NCBI GenBank assembly: GCA_045576735.1
Contig: JAZNGZ010000055.1
Coordinates: 53,287-117,286, forward strand
Source of the DNA: RGIG4079 sp045576735
Lineage (GTDB): Bacteria > Bacteroidota > Bacteroidia > Bacteroidales > Muribaculaceae
DNA length: 64,000 nucleotides
Reading direction: 5' to 3'
Shown: positions 51,966 to 61,959 of the stretch, one piece after another
Position numbering within the stretch: the first letter of the stretch is position 1
Layout of the letters: the number at the start of each line of letters is the position of its first letter
Program-made: the position numbers and the translations under genes
Notes under the pieces: generated by a model
What the model saw: the letters and a program-made list of their open reading frames with translations, nothing else
Database searches by the model: none
What the model was told of the DNA's origin: nothing

Positions 51966-54860
51966 ATGAACAAAATAGTATTCTTAATCATTGCAACCAT
52001 AAGCATATTTCTCATTGCTTGTGACGATGAAATTTTTTACGCAAAACAAGAGTTTCCTCATGATGAATTTATTGGGGATTTTAAAATTCTGGAATTAAAA
52101 GAGGAAACCGAAAATCTACATATCAACGACACCGTAATGTGTTATATGCTTGCACCTGACAATAGTCAAATCTCACGAAAATGTCATGTATCAAAAACAA
52201 ATGGCAAAACAATAGTAAACTTTGAGCAAGGCCTTGCCGATGGCATTTATCGTTTACTTTATTTTGAATACAAAATTGAATCAAATGATAGTACAATCAC
52301 AATGCAATATGGTCTTGGTTGTCGTATTGAAATCTTCAAACAACAAGTCAGGCTATTAGATTCTTTTGACAAAACACTGCAAATGACAGGTAGTGGCACT
52401 GAGGACGACCCATATATAGTAACCTGTGGTCCTCATCTATATAATCTGACGTTGGGAGTAAAAGACTTTTATGAATATGACAAATTCAATGGAGCCTATT
52501 TCAAACAAGTAGCCGACATCTCACTTCATGATGCATCATATTATTGCAAACACGAAAATGGCTGGACTCCTATTGGCGATGTTGCATATCCATTTATAGG
52601 AACCTACGATGGTGGTGGACATAAAATTTCAAATATATATAGCCACCACGACGAACTTTGTGGGGTTGGTCTATTTGGACATATAACTAATTCATCTATT
52701 CAAAATCTCACAATCGTGAATGCTGATATCTCGGGACCGGTTGGAGTTGGGGGAATCGCCGGTTGTCTAATGACATTAAGTGGGGAACGCACTACATCTT
52801 CAATTATTAATTGCAAAGTAAAAAACAGCAAAATTAAAGCAAGCGGCGATGGTGTTGCTACCGGTGGCTTAGTGGGAATGATCGACATGCATACAGTGGG
52901 AATGATTGAGCAATGCCAGTCGGAAGGAAATACAATCACGGCCGACTATAACGCCGGAGGCATTGTTGGCAGTAGCAGTGCATATTCATTGACCTCAATC
53001 GACTTGTGCAAAAACACAAGTACCGTTACAACCAACTATGCCGGAGCCGGTGGCATTATAGGTGTTGCTGATACGCTGTCGATAACAACAAGTAGCAACT
53101 CTGGAGCTATATCCGGAGCTATAAAATATACGAGTGACAACGAAAACTCAATGAGTCGAGGCACCGGTGGCATTTGTGGCGGTTCGGGTGTGTCTTGGAT
53201 TTCAGGATGCGAAAATAACGGGACAATTACGGGGTATGACGGCGTAGGTGGAATTATAGGCACTACACGTCTTGCCTACACCGAGAGTAACGGTGCTTTA
53301 TATAACAGCACTTATTTGCGTTATTGCAAAAATACAGGAAACATATCGGCTCGCAATTCACATGCGGGGGGACTTTGTGGCGAGGCACAATTGGGTTGCG
53401 TAGCATCAATAAACAATGGCACGGTTTCTGCGATGGATCATGTTGGAGGAATTGCCGGACACACTTCGTTGTCGGTTATTCACAACTCAATAAGCACCGG
53501 AGCGATAAATGGCCGCAATTATGTGGCAGGCATATCGGCTCTTTCCAATTCGGGAGTATATACCAATTGCCAGAACTATGGAATGATAAATGCAACCGGG
53601 TCTCACGCTGCCGGGATAGTCTCTCTATCGGGCAACAACACAATTATTCACTATTGTGGCAATCACAACAAGGTATCGGGTGCAAATTCTCCGGTTGGAG
53701 GTATAGTAGGTGAATTTGGCGACCCACGAGAATGGTCTCCGATAAACATTGCCGAGGTGGTATTTGGCAGTGCCGAAATTGCTCTTGCATTTCTTGGACC
53801 CACATTTGCTGTAATAGAACATGTAAAAAATGTAACCGGAACAGCAAAATACATAATGAAAGGGGCTGAATTGGGTATAGAAATGGTAATGAAAGTGCCA
53901 TCAACCACATTATGGGGCTACGGTGTAGATCATTTGGCCAACCCTCATCATATTGAAACGATAGAGACTGATATTAAGGCTGATTTAAACAATCGAGTAA
54001 ATAATATCCTCTCTGAAATAAATGATGTTAGAGGTGAAAAGCATTTTCAACTTGCCGACACTTTTTCTTCTGATGCATTTATAAATTATTCAAACAACAC
54101 AGTGTCATTGTCAAATTATTTGATGCCGTTGTCGGGCAATGACGAGACAAATAATGACAATTTCTTTGAAAAAATAAATGACAAGATGAGTGAGCGAGCC
54201 GAGGAAATACACGAAAACAATACGAATAAGGAAATTGTATATACTGTTTTTGGTGCGGCAAGCATTATTGCGACAACCGTATGTGCTATTGGTGCAACTG
54301 TCGCATCTGGAGGTTTAGCAGCCGGATTTATAGTGACCGGCACTGTAGCAGGAGTTGTGGGCGGCATCAACTCAATTTCAAAAGGAGCAGCCGACTACAC
54401 TGACAACGTAGTGATTATTTCCCAATGTGTTAATGCTCATGAAATTTCTTGCAATGATATATCGTCTAATGAGGTAGGTGGTATAGTTGGACATATCTAC
54501 GATCGTGGTGTGATTAGTGATTGCTTAAATACAGGAAATTTTCCTAATGATGGTGGACATTTAGCGGGAAAAGCCGACAATGAGGTTCAGATATTAAACT
54601 CATTATCCTTGGTTGATAATTTCGACGCGAGTCTTATTGGGAAATCAGGCACTAATTGCAAAGTAGATTATTTATATTTTTATGACGCAAAAACCAACAC
54701 ATTAGATCCTTGTGGAACAGCATTGTCGGCTGATGAGATTTCTGACCCTAATAGTTATGACGGCTGGGACATAGGCACTTCAAATAATCTATGGACTATA
54801 CCCACTATCAGTTCGGGCAATTCATTCCCTGTTCCGTTTACATCAGAAATGACAAAATAA
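51966..54860 (+). CDS. Large GLUG-repeat surface lipoprotein with an inserted helical hydrophobic domain
   Basis: 964 residues. SPII leader (MNKIVFLIIATISIFLIAC, Cys19). A beta-sandwich-like N-terminus is followed by many GLUG-type repeats (about 215-585: VGGIAGCL, TGGLVGMI, AGGIVGSS, AGGIIGVA and so on), which build right-handed beta-helices in adhesin-like proteins. The repeats are interrupted at about 588-815 by a different, helical domain with a glycine-rich hydrophobic stretch (IIATTVCAIGATVASGGLAA, TVAGVVGGIN). GLUG repeats then resume (VGGIVGHI). Surface location and adhesion are inferred; the insert is not recognised. Confidence 0.8.
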   Translation: MNKIVFLIIATISIFLIACDDEIFYAKQEFPHDEFIGDFKILELKEETENLHINDTVMCYMLAPDNSQISRKCHVSKTNGKTIVNFEQGLADGIYRLLYFEYKIESNDSTITMQYGLGCRIEIFKQQVRLLDSFDKTLQMTGSGTEDDPYIVTCGPHLYNLTLGVKDFYEYDKFNGAYFKQVADISLHDASYYCKHENGWTPIGDVAYPFIGTYDGGGHKISNIYSHHDELCGVGLFGHITNSSIQNLTIVNADISGPVGVGGIAGCLMTLSGERTTSSIINCKVKNSKIKASGDGVATGGLVGMIDMHTVGMIEQCQSEGNTITADYNAGGIVGSSSAYSLTSIDLCKNTSTVTTNYAGAGGIIGVADTLSITTSSNSGAISGAIKYTSDNENSMSRGTGGICGGSGVSWISGCENNGTITGYDGVGGIIGTTRLAYTESNGALYNSTYLRYCKNTGNISARNSHAGGLCGEAQLGCVASINNGTVSAMDHVGGIAGHTSLSVIHNSISTGAINGRNYVAGISALSNSGVYTNCQNYGMINATGSHAAGIVSLSGNNTIIHYCGNHNKVSGANSPVGGIVGEFGDPREWSPINIAEVVFGSAEIALAFLGPTFAVIEHVKNVTGTAKYIMKGAELGIEMVMKVPSTTLWGYGVDHLANPHHIETIETDIKADLNNRVNNILSEINDVRGEKHFQLADTFSSDAFINYSNNTVSLSNYLMPLSGNDETNNDNFFEKINDKMSERAEEIHENNTNKEIVYTVFGAASIIATTVCAIGATVASGGLAAGFIVTGTVAGVVGGINSISKGAADYTDNVVIISQCVNAHEISCNDISSNEVGGIVGHIYDRGVISDCLNTGNFPNDGGHLAGKADNEVQILNSLSLVDNFDASLIGKSGTNCKVDYLYFYDAKTNTLDPCGTALSADEISDPNSYDGWDIGTSNNLWTIPTISSGNSFPVPFTSEMTK

Positions 54861-54882
54861 TTAACTAAAACCATACTTAAAT

Positions 54883-57801
54883 ATGACTAAGACTTTAAAA
54901 CTATTACTATTGTCAATATTCGTTTTTAGTATTAGCTCTTGTGATGATGAGTTTGATAATATTTTCAAACACTCACGAGTGGAAAAATTCGATTCTCACC
55001 ATTTGAGTATATTTCGCATACCGCATATATGCTCAACATCTGTCGTTGACAGCGATGTTGACATTATACAAATAAATGGCTCATACGTTGGCAGGCTCCA
55101 TGCCAATATTACACCGGTTAACGACGCAGAGTCGGAAATAGGATTGACAATTCCTATTGAAGCAACTATCCCCGATGGCGCTTATGTAATCAAGGTTGAT
55201 TCAATCTCCAACCGTTTCATTGCCCAAATTGAGGATCAATTAATTGTTATCAAAGAGATTAACAACGGTGTTTATTCTGAATATATCGGTTCTCGCTTTA
55301 CAGATGGCTCCAAGGATAATCCATTCATGATTAATAGCAACGACAAATTCAATAAATTTATTTTTGCCCTTAGTAAAGACGAATATCATGGTGCCGGTTT
55401 TTATTTCAAGCAAACTGCTTCTTTTCAATGGTCAAACGATGAACAAAATGATGGAGAAGGATTAGCGTCACAATATTTTGCCGGCAATTACAATGGCGAT
55501 AATTTCTACTTAAGTGATGTTGTAGTTAATGGTAAAAATGAAGCAGGAATTTTCAAGCAATTAATAAATGGAGCAACAATTTCAAATCTGAAAATAAACA
55601 ACATTAGCATTAGCAATGGAGAGAATTTAGGTGCAATAGCCGGCTTTGCTAAAAACACTGTCAAATTAAGCCACATCAATATCTCAGGGAATATCTCAGG
55701 GAGTAATAACATTGGTGGGCTTATCGGTAGTTGTGCATATGGCTATATTTATATGGATAATATAACTATGGGTGCATCTATTTCCGGAGCCAAAAACATT
55801 GGAGGAGCCATTGGTTATCTAGATTGCTATTGTTCTGTAGATAAATTTACGACAACAAGCAGTTTTAGGGTAGGAAGTGTAAATGTTTCAGTTTCAAATA
55901 ATGCCGAAAATGTAGGTGGAGTTATTGGGTTAATTGACAACCATGAATTTAATATTACAAACACCGAAGTTCTGCACACTTCATCAATCGATGACAATGC
56001 TCAGGTAATTACCGGGGATTGCAACGTGGGCGGATTGATCGGAAAAATATTGTATTTATTGGAACCTCAAAGCTCTATTGATAATTGTCGAGTAATATCA
56101 CCTCTAAATGCCAATAATTATGGAGGTGGATTTATAGGTTATGCCGATATTGCACATAAACTTTCAATCACTAACAGCCAGTCATGTATAATTACTAAAC
56201 AAGGAAACTATATAGGTGGATTTATTGGCTACCTCAAATATAATAACGATGACTTGCTGACATTCAGCAACAACAAAGTTGCAGCAAGCGATAACAGTGA
56301 AATTCAAATTAAAGGGAGAGATTATGTAGGTGGGCTTTTTGGCTATATAAATGCGAAATCGATATCATTAAAAGGCGAAAATTATATTATGACACCAATA
56401 TCAGGGAACTCCCACGTTGGTGGCTTAGCCGGAAAATTCGAAAAAACAACATTTAATATCGGCACACCTCGATATGGCAAATCGGGAACTCAAATCTCAG
56501 GCTTGCCTATCGAAGCAAACTCCATTGTTGGTGGAATTGTGGGACGTATGGATTCATCAATCATAAAAGGTCCACAATCATTATACCCCACTTCGGGAAT
56601 AAATCATTTTGATGATAACAAGGCATCTATTATTTGCACTGTTAAAGGCAAAGGGGACAAAGTAGGTGGAGCAGTTGGCTACGCCTATAAATCGGAAATT
56701 GAAGGCATCGCAGTGAAAGCAACGGTTTCTAACACAGGAGGAATATACACAGGAGGAGTTGTAGGGTATTTCGACGATGGAGATCTCGCCGTAAAGTCAT
56801 GCTCTTTTTCGGGCATCATAACCGGTAACGATTATACCGGAGGCATTGTCGGAGAAATCAACAAACTCGGACAAATCACCCAATGTGTTAACTATGGTGA
56901 AATTACCGGTGGACAAAAGACCGGTGGCATCTGTGGAAAAATCAACAATTCAGAAGATGAGCCATGGATTAACGAATGTGCCAATGTAGGGCCCGTTTCA
57001 GGCAAGCATTTTGTAGGGGGTATTGTTGGATACATCTCTGCCGATGGTGAAGGCAAAGACTGGACTAAAATTGCCCGAAGCGGAAATTACGGCAACATCA
57101 CAGCTTCAAGTAGTGATTGGGGGTGTGTCGGTGGTATTGTTGGCAAATGCGATTCCGATAAAATCAGAGTAAACCATTGCGCAAACCATGGAACAATTAC
57201 CGGGAATGGTTATTTCAAAGGAATTGGTGGCATTGCAGGCTCTCTTGGGCAAGATGCCGACGGATTAGAAGAATATGACAATGTCCATGTATATAATTGT
57301 GCTAATACAGGGACTATTGTTTCAGACCGTTCTTCGAGTGCTCACATGGGGGGGATCGTTGGATATATGGAAGAAGGGAAATGCCTTGCCGAAGACTCTC
57401 ACGTTGAATCATGCTATAATTGTGGCAGTGTTGGTCCTGCAAAAGATGCCACGCATGGTGGCATAATCGGTCATTGCGACTATTATGTTGCATTGGAATA
57501 TTGCATAAATTATGGCAATACTCATGACGCCGGAGAATCAATGATAGGAACAGTTGTGACAGGAGGCGTTGTTTATAACAACAACCTATATCATCTTAGT
57601 GGAACCGGAGACCACTCCGGTCATAGTTGGAGTTCTACATCTTTTTTCGAATACCAGATGAACTCACTATCCACATTTGAAGGTTATAGCAGTAATGATT
57701 GGAAGGTTGACAAACAACTAAATATGCAAGGCAGTGGCGAAAGTTCTAAATCAAGAGTTATCCTCAAAGATTGCCCGTTCCAAAACATTGTTTACAAATA
57801 A
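54883..57801 (+). CDS. Large GLUG-repeat surface lipoprotein (paralogue of the preceding gene)
   Basis: 972 residues. SPII leader (MTKTLKLLLLSIFVFSISSC, Cys20), followed like its neighbour by DDEFD. Beta-rich N-terminal region to about 150, then about 20 GLUG-type units (GAIAGFA, IGGLIGSC, VGGVIGLI, VGGAVGYA, TGGIVGEI, VGGIVGYI) to the C-terminus, without the helical insert of the upstream paralogue. It starts 22 nt after that gene and ends at a terminator, so the two form an operon. Probably a cell-surface adhesin or binding protein; ligand unknown. Confidence 0.8.
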   Translation: MTKTLKLLLLSIFVFSISSCDDEFDNIFKHSRVEKFDSHHLSIFRIPHICSTSVVDSDVDIIQINGSYVGRLHANITPVNDAESEIGLTIPIEATIPDGAYVIKVDSISNRFIAQIEDQLIVIKEINNGVYSEYIGSRFTDGSKDNPFMINSNDKFNKFIFALSKDEYHGAGFYFKQTASFQWSNDEQNDGEGLASQYFAGNYNGDNFYLSDVVVNGKNEAGIFKQLINGATISNLKINNISISNGENLGAIAGFAKNTVKLSHINISGNISGSNNIGGLIGSCAYGYIYMDNITMGASISGAKNIGGAIGYLDCYCSVDKFTTTSSFRVGSVNVSVSNNAENVGGVIGLIDNHEFNITNTEVLHTSSIDDNAQVITGDCNVGGLIGKILYLLEPQSSIDNCRVISPLNANNYGGGFIGYADIAHKLSITNSQSCIITKQGNYIGGFIGYLKYNNDDLLTFSNNKVAASDNSEIQIKGRDYVGGLFGYINAKSISLKGENYIMTPISGNSHVGGLAGKFEKTTFNIGTPRYGKSGTQISGLPIEANSIVGGIVGRMDSSIIKGPQSLYPTSGINHFDDNKASIICTVKGKGDKVGGAVGYAYKSEIEGIAVKATVSNTGGIYTGGVVGYFDDGDLAVKSCSFSGIITGNDYTGGIVGEINKLGQITQCVNYGEITGGQKTGGICGKINNSEDEPWINECANVGPVSGKHFVGGIVGYISADGEGKDWTKIARSGNYGNITASSSDWGCVGGIVGKCDSDKIRVNHCANHGTITGNGYFKGIGGIAGSLGQDADGLEEYDNVHVYNCANTGTIVSDRSSSAHMGGIVGYMEEGKCLAEDSHVESCYNCGSVGPAKDATHGGIIGHCDYYVALEYCINYGNTHDAGESMIGTVVTGGVVYNNNLYHLSGTGDHSGHSWSSTSFFEYQMNSLSTFEGYSSNDWKVDKQLNMQGSGESSKSRVILKDCPFQNIVYK

Positions 57802-57822
57802 TGCACTCATACGCATTTATTG

Positions 57823-57857
57823 AGCGGTAACGAAATATTCGTTGCCGCTTTTTTGTT
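57823..57857 (+). terminator. Intrinsic terminator after the GLUG pair
   Basis: A 12-bp stem (57823-57834 with 57838-57849, AGCGGTAACGAA type, one G:U pair) is followed by T6. Confidence 0.85.
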
Positions 57858-57882
57858 TTATTAGCAATAATTTCTAATTTTG
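57851..57882 (+). promoter_or_regulatory. Promoter of the RelA/SpoT gene
   Basis: TTTTG at 57851-57855 and TAATTTTG at 57875-57882 are 19 nt apart. The -33 part overlaps the preceding terminator tail. Confidence 0.5.
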
Positions 57883-57977
57883 TGATAGAAAAAGCTACAT
57901 ATATCATTCTATTTAAATTATAAGCAATAATAATTCTTAAAAAAAATAGATGATAAACACCTCAATATTTTGAAATT

Positions 57978-59852
57978 ATGAGTCAAGATTACAACGCTAT
58001 TATCGACCAAAAAGTCGCAGATATGATGGACGCGATTAAACGTCGCACCGAGCCCGAGGATATGCAACGCATAAAAGATGCGTTTGAATTAGCACGTGAA
58101 GCCCATAAAAAACAATTCCGCAAATCGGGCGAACCATATATCCTCCACCCCATTGCTGTAGCTCGCATTGTGGCCGAGGAATTAGAGCTTGGTGCCAACC
58201 CCATCATCGCAGCATTTCTTCATGATGTGGTTGAAGACACCGACTACACTCTCGAGGACATTCGCAAACGTTTTGGCGACGATGTAGCTTTTCTTGTAGG
58301 GGTTGTCACTAAAAAGAAAAAAGACCGCTACGAGCGCTCGAAACAAGTCGACAACTATCAGCAAATTCTTGAATCGGTGCAATTTGATGTGAGAGCATTG
58401 CTCATTAAGCTTGCCGACCGCTTACATAATATGCGCACACTCGACAGCATGCGCCCCGACAAGCAGATGAAGATTGCCGGAGAAACCGACTATTTCTATG
58501 CCCCGCTTGCCAATCGCTTAGGGTTGTATCATGTGAAGAGTGAATTGGAAAACCTATCGTTCCGTTATCGCTGTCCGCAAGAATATGCCGAAATTGAGAC
58601 CCTACTTGCCGAGGAAAAGGAGAACATCAAGGAGATGACCAAGACATTTCTATCGCGTATTTCCGAGGTATTCACCCGCGAAGGGATAAAGGCCCGCACC
58701 GAAATGCGTTTCCGCCCACCTTTCAGCATTTGGCGCAAGATGAAAAACAAAGGGTGCGATTTCTCTCATGTAACAGGAAAACATTATATCCGTATCATAT
58801 ATCCCAATATGACTCAACTATCTGAAAAAGACATGAGTCTTCGCATATATTCAGTGCTTACCGATGTATTTAAAGAGCGTCCCGGTAGTGTTGCCAATTA
58901 TATAAATGCTCCAAAAGAAAACGGATATCAAAGTTTTCATGTAAAGTTACTCTCTCCAAGAGGAAAATGGGAAGAAATTCACATTTCATCAGAACGCATG
59001 GTGCGCAATTCCAGACTAGGATGTACTGCCGAACGCTCTGAAAAAAATATAAAAGCATGGCTCGACAAATTCCGTGAAATTCTAAAAGATATTGCACACC
59101 ATAGCAATGAAATAGACTTTATGGAAGGTGTCACCTCTTCATTCTATAATGATGATATCATGGTATTTACCCCTAAAGGGAAAGCCATTATTCTCCCCAA
59201 AAATGCCACTGCCCTTGACTTTGCCTACGAAATTCATAGCCAAGTGGGTCAACATGCCAAATATGCCCGCATAAACGGAAGATTGTCGTCGGTAAAAACC
59301 GTGCTACAACGAGGCGACTGCATCGAAATAGGCACTGACGAAAAGGTCAATCCAAAACCTGATTGGATTGATCATGTTCTCACATATAAAGCTAAAAAAC
59401 AAATCCGCACATTCCTATCGCATCAAAAACGCGTAAAATATATTCTTTGCCCTAATTGCCACCCCATTCCGGGCGAAGAGGTTATTGGGTTTAAGAGTTC
59501 ACGAGGGGAAGTTACACTCCACAAGCGCAACTGCAAAAGTGCCATCAGCATGGCTTCACAACAAGGAGATTCTATTGTGGCAGTAAACTTTGAGGAAGAT
59601 CCCGAATTCCTTTATCCGGTAAGATTGATGATACGTGGCATCGACCGCTATCACTTGCTCAGCGACTTGGTTGATTGCATCACCGAACGTCAACGTCTAT
59701 CGATGACCGAACTCACAACCAACACAATCGACAACATAGCCGAATGTACCATCGATTTCGCAATCCACTCGGTAAAAGAGCTTAACGAAACTATCGAAAG
59801 CATCAATGCGATTGACGGAATCGACGAGGTTTACCGCGTAGAAATCAATTAA
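57978..59852 (+). CDS. RelA/SpoT-family (p)ppGpp hydrolase, synthetase domain apparently degenerate
   Basis: 624 residues: an HD hydrolase domain, synthetase-like domain, TGS (DIMVFTPKGKAIILPKNATA) and ACT-like C-terminus, shorter than the usual ~730. Hydrolase residues are intact: His57 (YILHPIAVA), His82-Asp83 and Glu86-Asp87 (LHDVVEDT), and ADRLHNMRTL. In the synthetase-like part the usual D-L-x-A-x-R strand reads TGKHYIR, so the catalytic Asp is absent. The usual EIQIRT reads EIHISS. Some nucleotide-site residues (APKENGYQSFH) remain. It is inferred to be mainly a (p)ppGpp hydrolase. Confidence 0.85.
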   Translation: MSQDYNAIIDQKVADMMDAIKRRTEPEDMQRIKDAFELAREAHKKQFRKSGEPYILHPIAVARIVAEELELGANPIIAAFLHDVVEDTDYTLEDIRKRFGDDVAFLVGVVTKKKKDRYERSKQVDNYQQILESVQFDVRALLIKLADRLHNMRTLDSMRPDKQMKIAGETDYFYAPLANRLGLYHVKSELENLSFRYRCPQEYAEIETLLAEEKENIKEMTKTFLSRISEVFTREGIKARTEMRFRPPFSIWRKMKNKGCDFSHVTGKHYIRIIYPNMTQLSEKDMSLRIYSVLTDVFKERPGSVANYINAPKENGYQSFHVKLLSPRGKWEEIHISSERMVRNSRLGCTAERSEKNIKAWLDKFREILKDIAHHSNEIDFMEGVTSSFYNDDIMVFTPKGKAIILPKNATALDFAYEIHSQVGQHAKYARINGRLSSVKTVLQRGDCIEIGTDEKVNPKPDWIDHVLTYKAKKQIRTFLSHQKRVKYILCPNCHPIPGEEVIGFKSSRGEVTLHKRNCKSAISMASQQGDSIVAVNFEEDPEFLYPVRLMIRGIDRYHLLSDLVDCITERQRLSMTELTTNTIDNIAECTIDFAIHSVKELNETIESINAIDGIDEVYRVEIN

Positions 59853-59891
59853 GCAACACTAAGACGGCAATAACCATACTTGATTGCTCAA

Positions 59892-59923
59892 TTTGATTGA
59901 TTGGGCAAAATGTAGTATCTTTG
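59892..59923 (+). promoter_or_regulatory. Promoter of metA
   Basis: TTTG (59892-59895) and TATCTTTG (59916-59923) are 20 nt apart, 26 nt before the ATG. No SAM riboswitch fold was recognised. Confidence 0.65.
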
Positions 59924-59949
59924 TGGTGTAATTCAAAAAATATATTTTT

Positions 59950-60867
59950 ATGCCAGTTAGAGTTCCGGTATCACTTCCGGCTGTTGAAGCGTTAAGATCA
60001 GAAAATATTTTTGTTATTGATGAGCAACGAGCATCGTCGCAAGACATTCGTCCCTTGCGCATTGCTATTCTCAATCTTATGCCGTTGAAAATCATGACAG
60101 AAACCGACCTTCTGCGTCTCATCTCTAACACTCCTCTACAAATAGAGCTCGACTTTATCGACACCGATAGCCACGTGTCGAAAAACACTCCTCGCGAGCA
60201 TATCGAAACATTTTACAAAAAGTTCGACGACATTAAACACAACAATTACGACGGATTGATTATCACCGGAGCTCCTGTTGAAAAAGTGGCATTTGAAGAT
60301 GTGGATTATTGGCAAGAATTAACCGAGATTTTTGATTGGGCAAAGAAACACGTCACCTCTACCCTATATATTTGTTGGGCGGCACTTGCCGGGCTATATC
60401 ATCATTATGGCGTGCCCAAATATGTGCTCGACCGCAAAATATCGGGAGTTTTCAAGCATCGCATTGACGACGAGCTAAACCCCATATTCCGTGGTTTTGA
60501 CGATGTGTTTTATGTGCCACACAGCCGATATAGCGAAGTGCGACGCGAAGATATTGAAAAGGTTTCCGAGCTCAAAATCATTGCTGAAAGTGACGAGAGT
60601 GGCATATATATGGTAATGGCTCGTGGTGGGCGCGAATTTTTTATCACCGGACACTCGGAATATTCACCGGGCACTCTCGACTTTGAATATCATCGCGACC
60701 TCGAAAAAGGGATAAATCCTGCAATTCCCGCCAACTACTATCTCAATGACGACCCCACACAGCAACCCATTGTGCGATGGCGTTCACACGCCAATTTATT
60801 ATTTTCAAATTGGCTCAACTATTTCGTTTACCAAGAAACCCCTTACGATATTCGCGACATCAAATAA
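59950..60867 (+). CDS. metA: Homoserine O-acyltransferase (probably acetyl-CoA-specific)
   Basis: 305 residues of the MetA class-I-glutamine-amidotransferase-like fold. Catalytic Cys142 (YICWAALAG) and His235/Glu237 (TGHSEYSPG) are present. Residue 111, in ITGAPVE, is Glu; in characterised MetA enzymes Glu here favours acetyl-CoA and Gly favours succinyl-CoA, so O-acetylhomoserine is the predicted product. First committed step of methionine synthesis. It has its own promoter; the acyltransferase gene follows 29 nt later. Confidence 0.95.
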   Translation: MPVRVPVSLPAVEALRSENIFVIDEQRASSQDIRPLRIAILNLMPLKIMTETDLLRLISNTPLQIELDFIDTDSHVSKNTPREHIETFYKKFDDIKHNNYDGLIITGAPVEKVAFEDVDYWQELTEIFDWAKKHVTSTLYICWAALAGLYHHYGVPKYVLDRKISGVFKHRIDDELNPIFRGFDDVFYVPHSRYSEVRREDIEKVSELKIIAESDESGIYMVMARGGREFFITGHSEYSPGTLDFEYHRDLEKGINPAIPANYYLNDDPTQQPIVRWRSHANLLFSNWLNYFVYQETPYDIRDIK

Positions 60868-60896
60868 AAATTCAATAATTTAACTATTGATACGAA

Positions 60897-61916
60897 ATGA
60901 GGGAAGAAAACCTACCAATCACAAAGCAACGAATCGGTTACATCGACTCGATGCGAGGGATAACTATGATATTAGTGGTAGGCTTACATGTTGCGATGTA
61001 TTCGAATTGCTATATTTTCCCCTATTTAGATTTCTTTGGATTATTTCGATTACCCTTATTCTTTTTTATTAGTGGGTTTATTTTTTATAAGCAAGAACAG
61101 ATTTGGGATTTTTCTAATTGCATCAAATTTTTATCTAAAAAATTTTTAGTACAAATTATCCCTACAGCGTTTTTCCTATCCCTTTACATGTTAATTTTTT
61201 CAATTAGCACTATAAATGCTAAATATAATGGATATTGGTTTACGATCGCTTTATTTGAGTATTTTTTTGTATATGTGCTATTCAACTTCATAATAAAGAA
61301 GCGAACTATATGTGATATCGTTCTCTTAATCATTGCATTAATTCTCTATATACTCTCTAACGATGTTAGTGTTTATGAGAAGTTTCCTTTTATTTATAAT
61401 GCGATAATATGGAATTCTGAGTTTTTTATATTCTTCCTATTAGGCACTCTCACAAAAAAATATTTTGATAAAGTCAAAATCATTTTTAACAAAGATATTA
61501 TAATGACTATTATAATTATATCTGTGTTTATAGGTGCTTGTTTGTTCCTCAAAAAATATGTTTTTAAATTAGAACTAAAATTAGCGATTTCTATACTCGG
61601 ATTATTCTCGATATTCTACTTCTTTATGAAAAATAGTAATTATATAGATAATTCACGTATAGGACGAGTTTTACAATATATAGGACGTCGCACTCTTGAC
61701 ATTTATCTTTTACACATTTTCTTTATAACCGACTCTATTTCTTGGGTTAAAGACAATGGGATAGACTCTCCAACTATCATATTTATAATATCAATCGCAA
61801 CAAGCTTTGTAATTACCGGGATATGCTTGTTAATTAGTAATATTTTGCGAACAAACCCTCTTTTAGGCAAAATATTATTTGGTGCAAAAACACCCACTAA
61901 AACCGCAAACGATTAA
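60897..61916 (+). CDS. Acyltransferase family 3 integral membrane protein
   Basis: 339 residues with about ten membrane segments. The N-terminal RIGYIDSMRGITMILVVGLHV carries the Arg and His typical of acyltransferase-3 (OatA/NodX-like) proteins that O-acylate cell-surface sugars; RLPLFFFISGFIFYK follows. The acceptor is unknown. It is much more AT-rich and lower in charged residues than its neighbours, possibly an acquired gene. It starts 29 nt after metA; co-transcription is likely. Confidence 0.85.
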   Translation: MREENLPITKQRIGYIDSMRGITMILVVGLHVAMYSNCYIFPYLDFFGLFRLPLFFFISGFIFYKQEQIWDFSNCIKFLSKKFLVQIIPTAFFLSLYMLIFSISTINAKYNGYWFTIALFEYFFVYVLFNFIIKKRTICDIVLLIIALILYILSNDVSVYEKFPFIYNAIIWNSEFFIFFLLGTLTKKYFDKVKIIFNKDIIMTIIIISVFIGACLFLKKYVFKLELKLAISILGLFSIFYFFMKNSNYIDNSRIGRVLQYIGRRTLDIYLLHIFFITDSISWVKDNGIDSPTIIFIISIATSFVITGICLLISNILRTNPLLGKILFGAKTPTKTAND

Positions 61917-61924
61917 GTGGGTGT
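61890..61924. terminator. Weak hairpin between convergent genes
   Basis: A 9-bp perfect stem (61890-61898 with 61916-61924, ACACCCACT type) has a 17-nt loop and overlaps the stop codon. There is no clear T-run, so it is tentative. Confidence 0.35.
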
Positions 61925-61959
61925 ATTAAATTACTATCCTTAAGAAAACATTAATTACA

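Noticed and set aside
59859..60188. 109-residue minus-strand frame overlapping metA
   Set aside because: Antisense shadow of metA, which is certain.
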